A stretch of DNA of 64,000 nucleotides from Flavobacterium odoriferum (GTDB lineage Bacteria > Bacteroidota > Bacteroidia > Flavobacteriales > Flavobacteriaceae). The translations under genes and the position numbers were made by a program. The notes under the pieces are model-generated. The model saw nothing but the letters and a program-made list of their open reading frames with translations. It was not told the DNA's origin and did no database searches. The stretch is from the NCBI RefSeq assembly GCF_025499515.1, contig NZ_JAMKFA010000005.1:62001-126000 (forward strand), in the 5' to 3' direction. This document shows, one piece after another, positions 1-7,575 of the stretch (positions are counted from its first letter, which is position 1; each line of letters begins with the position of its first letter).

Positions 1-717
1 GAGCAACACGAAAACCTGACTAAAAAATTAGCTTTAGTTGAACAAGCAAAATCTTTACAAGAAAGTATAGATTTCAATACTGCTACACCAATCATGAAGA
101 AAATTCAAGACGATTGGAAGAAAATTGGTCATGTGCCTCGTAAATATTCAGACAGTATTTGGAAAGACTTTAAAGATGCTTGTAACGCTTATTTTGACAG
201 AATGCACGAAGCCAGAAACGCTGAAAGTAGCGAAGAAGTAGAAGCATTTGAAAAGAAAAAAGCCTTTTTAGAAGAATTGAAAGATTTTACTCTTTCGGGA
301 GAACACAAAGCCGATTTAGATGCGATAAAAGAACACATTGCTACTTGGAAAACCTTAGGAAAAGTGCCTTTTAACAGAAGACACATTGAAGGAAAATTCA
401 ATAAGATTTTAGATGCCTTGTTTGAAAAACTAAGCATGTCTAAAAAAGACACCGAAATGATGCGTTTTAGCAACCGTTTAGAGCAAATGAGCGACAACGA
501 CGACAAACGTGCTTTAGAACAAGAGCAATTCTTTATTAGAAAGAAAATCGACGAAGTACAAAGCGAAATTTTCCAATTAGAAAACAACATTCAGTTTATT
601 AGCAGTAGCTCAAAAGGTGAAAATCCTTTTATTAAAGAAGTTCAGAAAAACATTGAACGCCACAAAGACGACTTGAAATTGTGGAAAGAAAAGCTACAGC
701 AAATTAAAAATATGTAA
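1..717 (+). CDS. DUF349 domain protein, C-terminal part (5' end outside window)
   Basis: The frame is open from the first base, so the start lies upstream; 238 residues are visible. The protein is rich in Lys and Glu and mostly helical. Two DUF349-type modules carry the WKxxGxVP signature (W39 and W116 of the visible part), and the C-terminus is a predicted coiled coil. DUF349 proteins are widespread in Bacteroidota and their biochemical role is not established. The stop is followed directly by a strong hairpin terminator. Family assignment is secure; function is not known. Confidence 0.85.
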   Translation, partial: EQHENLTKKLALVEQAKSLQESIDFNTATPIMKKIQDDWKKIGHVPRKYSDSIWKDFKDACNAYFDRMHEARNAESSEEVEAFEKKKAFLEELKDFTLSGEHKADLDAIKEHIATWKTLGKVPFNRRHIEGKFNKILDALFEKLSMSKKDTEMMRFSNRLEQMSDNDDKRALEQEQFFIRKKIDEVQSEIFQLENNIQFISSSSKGENPFIKEVQKNIERHKDDLKLWKEKLQQIKNM

Positions 718-722
718 GATAG

Positions 723-752
723 AATCCCGAGTGAGAGCTCGGGATTTTTTTT
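723..752 (+). terminator. Rho-independent terminator of the DUF349 gene
   Basis: A 9-bp perfect stem, AATCCCGAG (723-731) with CTCGGGATT (738-746), has a 6-nt loop and is followed by a run of T. It lies 5 bp after the stop. The same CCCGAG/CTCGGG stem is used at 4705-4730. Confidence 0.9.
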
Positions 753-785
753 GTTCTTATTTTAAAATGTACAGAAAATCTGTAA

Positions 786-814
786 TTGAGTTTGTGGGAA
801 TTTGGGTATTTTTG
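786..814 (+). promoter_or_regulatory. Promoter for the HEPN gene
   Basis: TTG (786-788), an 18-bp spacer and TATTTTTG (807-814) match the Bacteroidota TTG/TAnnTTTG promoter. The predicted leader is about 50 nt. A small palindrome, ACAGA-AAA-TCTGT (771-783), lies just upstream and could be an operator. Confidence 0.55.
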
Positions 815-872
815 TAGAGAAGCTTGAATTATTTAAACAAGACGGTAGTTACTTTGATTGAAAAAGGAAAAA

Positions 873-2219
873 ATGAATGAAACTAATTTAGAGAATAAAG
901 CATATAATTTTGTTCAAAAAGTAAAAATTTTTGAAGATCCTAAAAAAACAAATGATAATCAAAATTGGAAAGGGTCTTCGTCTCATTTAGGTGTGATTGA
1001 TTTATCGGATAAAATTGTAGATAATGATATTATAGTACGAGAATACATGTCTGATTTATCAGATTATAAAATTTACATTATTAGAGACTCTATCAGATAT
1101 GGATTTATTGAAAGTGATTATTATGAGCTTTATAAATTTGTATATGAACTTTCTGAGTGGAACAATATCCAACAAAATGTTTCAATAGAATATTTGAAAG
1201 AAAAAATAATATCTTGGATTGTCGATGTTCATATAAATAATGTTTCAAGAATTAATCTATTCATATATTTAGATGAAAAACTAAAGAAAGACATAAATAA
1301 ATATAGATTTTGTTTCCCAATTTTAAATATTGATATTGAGAAAGATTTTAATATTGGTGATTCAAAAATAATGTATTTTTCAAAGGAATACTTCGATGAA
1401 TTTTATAAATTTCAATTAAGCAAAATTCAATCATCAGAAGAATATTCTGAAGAAATTTTTAATAAATTATATAGAAAATATCAAGGTCAGGTTTTCGTTG
1501 CAATTGATGTTTTTGCTGAATCAAAAAAAGCAGAAATTATTGCATATGAAAATGCTTGCTTTATTGTTGATGTTTTAAAGATATGTGGGCCTACAATTCA
1601 ATTCCCAAATGAAGTGTGTTATCTAGAGCTTGAAAGTAGAATGCCATTTAGTTACAACTATTTAAGATTCAAAAATGATAATCATTTTGATTTTTCAATA
1701 ACAACAAAAGTAAATCGTCAACAAATGCTCCCATTTGATTCAAAATTAGTAAACTCCTATAAAGTTTTTTTTGATGAATTTGGTAGGCTAATCAATTCAA
1801 AGTATAATTCTGAAATGGAAAAAATAGTCAAAAACTCACTTATTTTTTTTTCAAAATGCATATCAGAAACAGATTTACATTTAAGGATTTCACAATTAAT
1901 AATGATTTTGGAAAGTATATTTTTACTTGATGAAGAAAAATACAAAATGGAGAATAAAGCTAAAAGAAGATTCATTGATTTTAGATTCAATTCAAATACA
2001 AAAGAAAAAAATGACTTTAGTGAAATCTTAACAGAAATGTATCAAGTAAGACATAAAATGACACATAAATCAATAAGAATATATATTGATTACAAAAAAT
2101 TAAGAATTTTTCAAATTGAAATGATTAATTTATTTTATAGCTTATTGAAACAATGTAATATGTTTAATAGTAAAGAATTATTAATAACATATTTAGATGA
2201 AAAAGCAAACCCCAGCTAG
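873..2219 (+). CDS. Hypothetical protein with C-terminal Apea-like HEPN domain
   Basis: 448 residues from ATG 873; the frame also opens at TTG 858, but the ATG is the more ordinary start. The last third is helical, with the spacing of Apea-like HEPN domains (alpha-helical region, long acidic/basic linker, then YQVRHKMTH). R393 and H398 form an R-x4-H motif, the catalytic signature of many HEPN ribonucleases. The N-terminal 250 residues are mixed alpha/beta and I do not recognise them. Codon use is markedly more AT-rich than in neighbouring housekeeping genes, which suggests acquired DNA. It stands alone with its own promoter, and palindromic repeats follow it. HEPN proteins of this class are often defence or toxin RNases; that role is inference here. 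Confidence 0.7.
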   Translation: MNETNLENKAYNFVQKVKIFEDPKKTNDNQNWKGSSSHLGVIDLSDKIVDNDIIVREYMSDLSDYKIYIIRDSIRYGFIESDYYELYKFVYELSEWNNIQQNVSIEYLKEKIISWIVDVHINNVSRINLFIYLDEKLKKDINKYRFCFPILNIDIEKDFNIGDSKIMYFSKEYFDEFYKFQLSKIQSSEEYSEEIFNKLYRKYQGQVFVAIDVFAESKKAEIIAYENACFIVDVLKICGPTIQFPNEVCYLELESRMPFSYNYLRFKNDNHFDFSITTKVNRQQMLPFDSKLVNSYKVFFDEFGRLINSKYNSEMEKIVKNSLIFFSKCISETDLHLRISQLIMILESIFLLDEEKYKMENKAKRRFIDFRFNSNTKEKNDFSEILTEMYQVRHKMTHKSIRIYIDYKKLRIFQIEMINLFYSLLKQCNMFNSKELLITYLDEKANPS

Positions 2220-2265
2220 CAAAAGTATCACGCTCATTAACACAAAAAATATTAAATAAAATATC

Positions 2266-2456
2266 GTCCCTACAGGACTTCCTAATCGTTGTGTTTATTT
2301 TTTACCCATATTACGTACCTATATCTCGTTCCTACGGAACTAAAAAAGTAATTACAACCGTTTGAAATGCCGTTAGGCATGAAATATGAGTAACTTAAAG
2401 TAATATAGCTGGTAAAAATCCCGTAGGGATGGCATAAAAGAGATGCTTAACAGCAT
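2266..2456. repeat. Cluster of five small palindromic repeats
   Basis: The 270-bp gap before the next gene carries five hairpins with 3-5 nt loops: GTCC-CTACA-GGAC (2266-2278), GTTCC-TAC-GGAAC (2328-2340), ATGCC-GTTA-GGCAT (2367-2380), ATCCC-GTA-GGGAT (2418-2430) and ATGCT-TAAC-AGCAT (2443-2456). The three CCxACGG/CCCGTAGGG-type units resemble interspersed intergenic repeats that I recall from other Bacteroidota genomes. No gene is visible here. Confidence 0.65.
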
Positions 2457-2489
2457 GACAAACTGGGTAGAAAATTAAAAATAAATTAT

Positions 2490-2993
2490 ATGATACATTT
2501 ACTTTGGACCTTACTTAATGCTTCATTAATAATCTCCTTTTTTTATTTAATCTTTGGATTCATTATTAAAGGAAAGAAAATTTTTAATCCACGAATTAAA
2601 GTGGTTTCGATACTTTTAATGGTTTTAGGAATCACTCAGATTATTTCAGCATCAAAAACGCCGAAAAACAGCAACCGAATTACAATAACAACTGATTATA
2701 AAAAAACGAACAACTCGAGGATTAAAAAAGTGTTACTTGAAGATAATTTAGTTTTTGACATCAACCTTTACGTCAAATATTCAGTTGACAAAAACGAATA
2801 TATTCCAATAGAAAGCTATAGTTTTCTGACGGGTCTAATTAGTGGTTATAATTGGGAATTCAAATCTATTGAAACTCAAGTTTACAAAACAAATGAAAAA
2901 GCAACTTTTACAGCTGATGGAGTTTTGAAATGGAATCTTTTCGGTATAAATATATATAGCGAATACAAAACATTTAGTGGAATAATCGAATAA
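2490..2993 (+). CDS. Hypothetical membrane protein
   Basis: 167 residues. Two hydrophobic segments (about residues 5-27 and 38-55) are followed by a soluble domain of about 110 residues rich in beta-type sequence and Lys. I do not recognise a family. It lies in the accessory pocket between the DUF349 gene and the Crp/Fnr gene, preceded by the palindrome cluster. A product anchored by two membrane helices with a soluble C-terminal domain is all that can be supported. Confidence 0.55.
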   Translation: MIHLLWTLLNASLIISFFYLIFGFIIKGKKIFNPRIKVVSILLMVLGITQIISASKTPKNSNRITITTDYKKTNNSRIKKVLLEDNLVFDINLYVKYSVDKNEYIPIESYSFLTGLISGYNWEFKSIETQVYKTNEKATFTADGVLKWNLFGINIYSEYKTFSGIIE

Positions 2994-3011
2994 AAGAATA
3001 CTTCGTTACCT

Positions 3012-3025
3012 CAGCATGACAAACT
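3012..3025 (+). repeat. Copy of a CAGCATGACAAACT repeat end
   Basis: The 14-mer CAGCATGACAAACT is shared exactly with 2451-2464. It looks like the right half of the common flavobacterial intergenic palindrome that ends in CAGCATGACA; a fuller relative lies inside a gene at 62461-62488. Confidence 0.5.
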
Positions 3026-3089
3026 AAACGTAAAAATATTTTTCACTATTTCGTACAAAAGCTCTAATTTTAGCATAAACTATTAAAAA

Positions 3090-3695
3090 ATGATATACTT
3101 TCTTTTCTTCTTTATATCCATTTCAATGTTTTCCCAAAAACGTGAAATAACTTATAATTTACATTTTAATAACTCTGAAAAAAGCTCATTGATTACTATT
3201 AAAGAAGAAAATAAAATGCTTTTTTTGGAATATAAATTAATTGATAGTATTTCTTCTGATTTAAATAAAGATAAAAAATACAATAGAATATTACGTAAAA
3301 TTGAAAAACTATCATTTAAAGCAGAAAATTTAAAACTAATAGAAAATCATCTTTACCAATTAAATATTATTAAAGAAAAATATATTTTTTACAAATCAGA
3401 TAGTATTTTGGTGCCAATTTCAGAAAATGAAATCTTTTATAACGATTTCAATAATCTATTCAACACTCATGTCGATATCTTAAAAAATAAAAAGAAAACA
3501 CGAATTGTATTAGATAGTCAAAGAAGTATACAAACAATATTAAAATCTAATGATGATATTAAAATTATTCCCATGATGTCGCCTGACGAGAAAAGTCATC
3601 CATTACTAATTTCATTCTTAAAAAACTCACTTAATTTATATAGAGAGCAGAAACAAAATAATTTTCTCAGTAAAGAATACATTTATAATTATTGA
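3090..3695 (+). CDS. Hypothetical secreted protein
   Basis: 201 residues with an N-terminal hydrophobic signal sequence (cleavage likely near S15-Q16, after the SISMFS stretch). The mature part is Lys/Asn/Ile-rich, with no Cys and no motif that I recognise. It is very AT-rich, like the HEPN gene to its left, and has no obvious operon partner. Probably an exported protein of an accessory region; function unknown. Confidence 0.55.
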   Translation: MIYFLFFFISISMFSQKREITYNLHFNNSEKSSLITIKEENKMLFLEYKLIDSISSDLNKDKKYNRILRKIEKLSFKAENLKLIENHLYQLNIIKEKYIFYKSDSILVPISENEIFYNDFNNLFNTHVDILKNKKKTRIVLDSQRSIQTILKSNDDIKIIPMMSPDEKSHPLLISFLKNSLNLYREQKQNNFLSKEYIYNY

Positions 3696-3767
3696 TATGT
3701 ATTTTTGATTTCAACTAATTATAATATCACACAAAAACACTAACTTTAGTTACCAACCATTGTAAAA

Positions 3768-4394
3768 ATGAACCGCTCGCAAGAAATAAAAAAACAGTTT
3801 CCGTATTTTCAAGATGCACTTGTAGCAGAATTAGTTACACACGCTATTGAAAAACATTTTGAAAAAGAAACCGAGTTGCTTCGTGAAGGGCAATATATCA
3901 AAGTGATTCCGTTAGTAATTAGTGGATTAATCAAGGTTTTTACTCGTTTTGAAGACAAAGAACTCCTACTCTATTACATCAAACCTAATGAAAGTTGTGT
4001 AATGTCGTTTTCGGCAGGTATTAATGAAGCACCCAGCAAAATTTTTGCAATCACAGAAGAAGACAGTCACGTTTTGCTTATTCCGGTTGAAAAATTATCC
4101 AAATGGATGAAAGATTTCCCCGATTTCAATTCACTTTTTTACATGCAATACAATATGCGCTATGCTGATTTATTGAGTACTATTAACTCGTTGCTGTTTG
4201 AAAAATTAGATAAGCGCGTGTATGATTACTTAAAAGAAAAAGTGGCGATTTCGCAGAAAAATCCTTTAAAAATTTCGCATCGACAAATTGCCAACGAATT
4301 AGGAACCGCAAGAGAAGTCATCAGTCGCATCATGAAAAAGCTTGAAACTGAAGGCAAAGTCAAACAATTTGCTACTACCATAGAAATTTTTTAA
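3768..4394 (+). CDS. Crp/Fnr family transcriptional regulator
   Basis: 208 residues. A cyclic-nucleotide-binding-type beta-roll (about 20-120) is joined by a long dimer helix to a winged HTH (about 165-205). The recognition helix reads TAREVISRIMKKL, with R-E-x-x-S-R: Arg-Glu as in Crp and Ser-Arg as in Fnr. It lacks the Fnr iron-sulfur cysteines. A single Cys, C77 in the loop NESCVMS, is the only cysteine in the protein and could be redox- or persulfide-sensitive (inference). A GTGAC-N4-GTCAC palindrome follows the gene and matches the half-site geometry expected for this recognition helix. A -7-like TAACTTTA lies at 3741-3748. Family certain; signal unknown. An NO-sensing HcpR-like role is an alternative. 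Confidence 0.92.
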   Translation: MNRSQEIKKQFPYFQDALVAELVTHAIEKHFEKETELLREGQYIKVIPLVISGLIKVFTRFEDKELLLYYIKPNESCVMSFSAGINEAPSKIFAITEEDSHVLLIPVEKLSKWMKDFPDFNSLFYMQYNMRYADLLSTINSLLFEKLDKRVYDYLKEKVAISQKNPLKISHRQIANELGTAREVISRIMKKLETEGKVKQFATTIEIF

Positions 4395-4410
4395 ACTTTT
4401 ATTCCTCGTG

Positions 4411-4424
4411 GTGACTATAGTCAC
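4411..4424 (+). promoter_or_regulatory. Crp/Fnr-type operator upstream of the DUF2892 gene
   Basis: GTGACTATAGTCAC is a perfect 14-bp palindrome with TGA-N6-TCA spacing, identical to the Crp and Fnr geometry. Its centre (4417.5) is 29.5 bp upstream of the first base of the -7 box TATCTTTG (4447-4454). With a start site about 5 nt beyond the box this is position -41.5, the class-II activator site. No TTG lies at -33. It is adjacent to the Crp/Fnr gene. Confidence 0.65.
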
Positions 4425-4446
4425 TGCACAGCTATTTTACACTATC

Positions 4447-4454
4447 TATCTTTG
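4447..4454 (+). promoter_or_regulatory. -7 element TATCTTTG of the DUF2892 gene
   Basis: Exact TAnnTTTG match 29 nt upstream of the ATG. The absence of a -33 TTG suggests that the promoter depends on an activator bound at 4411-4424. Confidence 0.65.
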
Positions 4455-4483
4455 CTTCATATTAATCAGTAAAATTATTTATT

Positions 4484-4690
4484 ATGAAAAAAAATATGGG
4501 AAGTGCAGATAGAATCATCCGCGTTTTGATTGCTGCCGTGTTAGCGTTTTTATATTTCAATGGAACAATTTCTGGCACATTAGGAATTGTTGCTGTAGTT
4601 GCTGCAGTTGTGTTTGTTGCAACAAGTTTAATCAGTTTTTGCCCTCTTTACCCTTTACTTGGCATAAATACTTGCTCTACAAAAAAGTAA
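4484..4690 (+). CDS. DUF2892 (YgaP-type) inner-membrane protein
   Basis: 68 residues. The N-terminal MGSADRIIRV motif and two transmembrane segments (about 12-29 and 32-52), then a CPLYPLLGINTC tail, match the DUF2892/YgaP membrane domain. In E. coli YgaP this domain is fused to a rhodanese; here it stands alone. It follows the Crp/Fnr gene with its own promoter and operator. A role in sulfur or persulfide handling is inferred from the domain's usual rhodanese partners and from the shared operator in front of the rhodanese-containing gene at 52504-53922. Confidence 0.85.
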   Translation: MKKNMGSADRIIRVLIAAVLAFLYFNGTISGTLGIVAVVAAVVFVATSLISFCPLYPLLGINTCSTKK

Positions 4691-4704
4691 TTTTTGGAAT
4701 AAAT

Positions 4705-4734
4705 AAATCCCGAGTTTAGGCTCGGGATTTATTA
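4705..4734. terminator. Bidirectional terminator between the DUF2892 and ABM genes
   Basis: A 10-bp stem, AAATCCCGAG (4705-4714) with CTCGGGATTT (4721-4730), has a 6-nt loop and lies between the 3' ends of two convergent genes. Confidence 0.85.
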
Positions 4735-4740
4735 TTTATT

Positions 4741-5028
4741 TTAAAACTCATATTCGCGTTCTACTTTTGCAATTCTTACTTTGTAATTTTTATACCAAGT
4801 GGTTTTACCTTTTTCTTGTGCTTCTACATGTTCCATATTAGCTTTCCAGTTTTTTATGGCTTCCAAGCTTTCCCAATACGAAACGGTAATTCCAATTTCG
4901 CTTCTTGCGCTTTCCATGCCTATATATCCAGGTTGGGCTTTAGCTAATTCCACCATTTTAATTGCCATTTCGGCATAACTTGCTTCTACTTCGGTTCGGG
5001 TAGAGGTAAAAATTACTGCGTAGTACAT
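4741..5028 (-). CDS. Antibiotic biosynthesis monooxygenase (ABM) domain protein
   Basis: 95 residues, the usual size of single-domain ABM/ferredoxin-like proteins. It starts MYYAVIFTSTRTEV and has the family pattern QPGYIGMES with a following YWESLEAIKNWK segment. Such proteins form dimeric alpha-beta barrels; some are heme-degrading or quinol monooxygenases, but many have no known substrate. The gene lies 33 bp downstream of mazG on the same strand and may be cotranscribed with it. The family is likely; the reaction is unknown. Confidence 0.8.
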   Translation of the reverse strand: MYYAVIFTSTRTEVEASYAEMAIKMVELAKAQPGYIGMESARSEIGITVSYWESLEAIKNWKANMEHVEAQEKGKTTWYKNYKVRIAKVEREYEF

Positions 5029-5061
5029 GTGAATTATGAATTGTTAATTATCAATTGTCAA

Positions 5062-5835
5062 TTAAAGCTTCTTCGCTTCTTCCCAAAAAACATCCATTTC
5101 TGCCAGTGTCATATCCATTAAAGGTTTGCCTAATTCGGTGGCTTTGCTTTCTAAATATTGGAAACGTTTGATAAATTTTTTATTGGTGCGTTCTAAGGCG
5201 TCTTCTGGGTTTACTTTTAAGAATCTTGCATAATTTATCATGGAGAACAAAACATCGCCAAATTCGGCTTCTATTTTATCTTGGTTGCCAGCTTGTACCT
5301 CAACTTGGAGTTCGTTTAGCTCTTCTTGCACTTTGTCCCACACTTGTTGCGGTTCTTCCCAATCAAATCCAACGCCTTTAACCTTATCTTGAATGCGACT
5401 CGCTTTTACTAATGCTGGTAAACTTTTAGGCACACCTTCTAAAACCGATTTTTTGCCTTCTTTCAGTTTTAATTTTTCCCAATTTTGCTTTACCTCTTCT
5501 TCGTCAGCCACTACCACATCGCCATAAATATGCGGATGACGATCGATTAGTTTATCACAAATGGAATTCGCTACATCGCCAATATCAAAGGCATTGGTTT
5601 CGCTACCAATTTTTGCATAAAATACAATGTGCAACAATACATCGCCCAACTCTTTCTTGATTTCCTGCAAATCGTTGTCTAAAATGGCATCGCCTAATTC
5701 ATAGGTTTCTTCAATCGTTAAATGACGTAAACTTTCTAGTGTTTGCTTTTTATCCCATGGACATTTTTCGCGTAAATCGTCCATAATGTCTAAAAGTCGA
5801 TTGAAAGCTTGTAGTTGGTGTTGGCGTGTGTTCAT
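5062..5835 (-). CDS. mazG: Nucleoside triphosphate pyrophosphohydrolase MazG
   Basis: 257 residues from ATG 5835. A longer frame to 5895 exists, but the extra 20 residues only translate a GTTTCAAG-type intergenic repeat, and family members begin near MNTRQHQLQAF. Two MazG domains are present: the first with EETYELGDAI and ELGDVLLHIVF, the second with EELNELQ and EFGDVLFSMINYARF, giving the ExxE/ExxD metal-binding acidic residues. The enzyme hydrolyses NTPs and dNTPs to the monophosphate and pyrophosphate, cleaning the nucleotide pool. It follows ruvX, def and the DUF5606 gene on the same strand. Confidence 0.93.
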   Translation of the reverse strand: MNTRQHQLQAFNRLLDIMDDLREKCPWDKKQTLESLRHLTIEETYELGDAILDNDLQEIKKELGDVLLHIVFYAKIGSETNAFDIGDVANSICDKLIDRHPHIYGDVVVADEEEVKQNWEKLKLKEGKKSVLEGVPKSLPALVKASRIQDKVKGVGFDWEEPQQVWDKVQEELNELQVEVQAGNQDKIEAEFGDVLFSMINYARFLKVNPEDALERTNKKFIKRFQYLESKATELGKPLMDMTLAEMDVFWEEAKKL

Positions 5836-5848
5836 GATTTTGTTTTTT

Positions 5849-5866
5849 GTTTCAAGTTTCAAGTTT
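5849..5866 (+). repeat. GTTTCAAG-type intergenic repeat
   Basis: The word GTTTCAAG is repeated in the leader of mazG (GTTTCAAGTTTCAAGTTT). Relatives occur at 58250-58267, 58328-58350 and inside the radical SAM gene at 63128-63156. Confidence 0.55.
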
Positions 5867-5911
5867 GAAATTGTTCTTGAAATTGATTTTTGCACTTGTT
5901 TATGTAAAAAT

Positions 5912-5942
5912 AAAAAATCCCACGTGGAAAACGCAGGATTTT
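5912..5942 (-). terminator. Terminator of the DUF5606 gene
   Basis: On the minus strand AAAATCCTGCG pairs with CGTGGGATTTT across a 7-nt loop, using G-U pairs, and a T run follows. The two wobble pairs exist only in the minus-strand RNA, which fits termination after the DUF5606 gene. Confidence 0.7.
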
Positions 5943-5962
5943 AAAATATAGTTTTCAACTAC

Positions 5963-6394
5963 TTATTCAGCAGCTGGAGTTTCTTCTTCTTTTACTTCTT
6001 TAGATAACGCTTCTAATGAAACGAAACCTTTAGGTTGTAACAAATTGTACCAGTTTAAGATTTTTTTGATATCAGACGTATATACTCTGTCTTCGTCAAA
6101 TTCTGGTAAAATTTCTCTGAAGTAGGCTTTTAATTTCGCATCGTCTTCTTTGTGAGACATTGCCATACCGTCGTTTTCTTTCGTAGCGATTGCTTTGAAA
6201 ACTTCTGCTAAACGCACTTCTTCTGAATACGTGTACACAGCAATTTCTGACAACAAACTTACGTTAGCTCTCATTCCAACAGTTATTTTTTTTCCGTCTA
6301 ATAAAGACTCGGCTACAAATCCTGTACGTGTTTGAATTTTTAATTCATATAAACCTGGTTTCCCAGAAATAGCTAATATTTTTTGAATGCTCAT
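5963..6394 (-). CDS. DUF5606 domain protein
   Basis: 143 residues, beginning MSIQKILAISGKPGLYELK, the conserved start of the Bacteroidota-specific DUF5606 family, and ending in an acidic Glu-rich tail. The N-terminal half looks like a small beta-barrel. No function is established. It lies downstream of def and upstream of mazG, an arrangement that I associate with flavobacteria. A TATATTTG box (6417-6424, minus strand) gives it its own promoter. Confidence 0.88.
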   Translation of the reverse strand: MSIQKILAISGKPGLYELKIQTRTGFVAESLLDGKKITVGMRANVSLLSEIAVYTYSEEVRLAEVFKAIATKENDGMAMSHKEDDAKLKAYFREILPEFDEDRVYTSDIKKILNWYNLLQPKGFVSLEALSKEVKEEETPAAE

Positions 6395-6509
6395 GTTTCT
6401 TACTTATTAAGGTTGGCAAATATATTATTTTAAAGTAAAAAGTGAAAAGTAAAAAGTAAAAAGTTTAGTTAAAATAGCTATTTACTTTTGACTATTAACT
6501 AATCACTGA

Positions 6510-7097
6510 TTAACGTCCTTTTTTGTTTACGTACTTCATTTTATAATCAGGTCTTGCTTTACCATCCATAATGTTTTGCAATTTCTTCCCAATTAGCTTC
6601 TTTTTCAACATCGATAAGTGATCGGTAAATAAAATTCCTTCGATGTGATCGTACTCATGTTGGATAACGCGCGCGATTAAACCATCATATACTTCAGTCT
6701 TCTTATTGAAATCTTCGTCCATGTATTCAATCGTAATCGTATCATGACGAAAAACATCTTCACGCACATCTGGAATACTCAAACAACCTTCGTTGAATCC
6801 CCAAATATCACCTTCTTCTTTTATGATTTTTGCATTAATAAAAGTTTTTTTGAACTCTTTCATTAAAGCCGCTTCTTCTTTTGAAACGTCGTCACTATCG
6901 CTAAAAGGTTCTGTATCTACAATAAACAAACGAATTGGCAACCCAACTTGTGGAGCAGCCAAACCAACGCCGTGCGCATGATACATGGTGTCATACATAT
7001 TAGCAATCGTTTCTTTAAGATTCGGATATTCTGGTGTAATGTCCTCACAAACTTTGCGTAGAACCGGTTCTCCGTATCCGTATATTGGTAAAATCAT
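6510..7097 (-). CDS. def: Peptide deformylase
   Basis: 195 residues. All three deformylase motifs are intact: GVGLAAPQVG (43-52), EGCLSIP with Cys105, and QHEYDH with His147, Glu148 and His151. Cys105 and the two His bind the metal and Glu148 is catalytic. The enzyme removes the formyl group from nascent protein N-termini. A TACTTTTG box at 7121-7128 (minus strand), overlapping the end of ruvX, gives an independent promoter. A short insert at about residues 63-82 (acidic, SDSDDVSKEE) is typical of type III-like bacterial forms. Confidence 0.96.
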   Translation of the reverse strand: MILPIYGYGEPVLRKVCEDITPEYPNLKETIANMYDTMYHAHGVGLAAPQVGLPIRLFIVDTEPFSDSDDVSKEEAALMKEFKKTFINAKIIKEEGDIWGFNEGCLSIPDVREDVFRHDTITIEYMDEDFNKKTEVYDGLIARVIQHEYDHIEGILFTDHLSMLKKKLIGKKLQNIMDGKARPDYKMKYVNKKGR

Positions 7098-7130
7098 GGT
7101 AATCGTATTAATTTTAAAAATGCAAAAGTA

Positions 7131-7541
7131 CTATTTTTTATAACGTAAATAATCTTGAAGTATAATTGTTGCGGCAATTTCGTCTACCAATGCTTTATTT
7201 TGGCGTTGTTTTTTATTTAAGCCACTATCAATCATGGTTTGAAATGCCATTTTAGAAGTAAAACGTTCATCTACTCTATTCACAGGCATTTCAGGAAAAG
7301 CTTCTTGAAATTTTACCACAAACGCATTGATAATTTCAGCACTTTGAGATGGTGTTCCGTCCATTTGCTTAGGTTCACCAACGATAACGCACGCTACTTT
7401 TTCTTTAGAAAAATAATCTTTTAAAAAAGCAATTGTAGTTTCGGATTGAATTGTGGTTAGCCCAAAAGCTATCATCTGCATTTCATCAGTAACGGCAATG
7501 CCAGTTCGTTTTATTCCGTAATCTATTGCTAAAATTCGCAT
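7131..7541 (-). CDS. ruvX: Putative Holliday junction resolvase / pre-16S rRNA nuclease RuvX (YqgF)
   Basis: 136 residues, the normal length for YqgF. It has the RNase H-like fold signature: MRILAIDYGIKRTGIAVTD at the N-terminus with Asp7, VIVGEPKQMDG in the middle and VDERFTS near the end, plus the C-terminal DEIAATIILQDYL. In E. coli YqgF acts in 16S rRNA 5' processing. It heads the run ruvX-def-DUF5606-mazG. A TATATTTG box (7560-7567, minus strand) lies 18 bp upstream, inside the gap after the META gene. Confidence 0.92.
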   Translation of the reverse strand: MRILAIDYGIKRTGIAVTDEMQMIAFGLTTIQSETTIAFLKDYFSKEKVACVIVGEPKQMDGTPSQSAEIINAFVVKFQEAFPEMPVNRVDERFTSKMAFQTMIDSGLNKKQRQNKALVDEIAATIILQDYLRYKK

Positions 7542-7575
7542 TTATTGACTAATTTTTAGCAAATATAAGTTCAAT

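Noticed and set aside
2220..2489. CRISPR-like array from the regularly placed hairpins
   Set aside because: The hairpins differ in sequence and spacing and no repeat/spacer pattern or cas gene is present.
873..3695. Multi-gene defence island around the HEPN gene
   Set aside because: Neither of the two following genes shows a defence-related domain, and each seems separately transcribed; only the HEPN gene itself supports the idea.
3705..3714. TTGA-TT-TCAA palindrome upstream of the Crp/Fnr gene as an autoregulatory site
   Set aside because: The spacing is TGA-N2-TCA, not N6, and its distance to the -7-like box differs from the three matched operators; chance occurrence in AT-rich DNA is likely.
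5836..5895. N-terminal extension of MazG
   Set aside because: The 20 extra residues are a translation of a GTTTCAAG intergenic repeat, and family members start at MNTRQ-like sequence.
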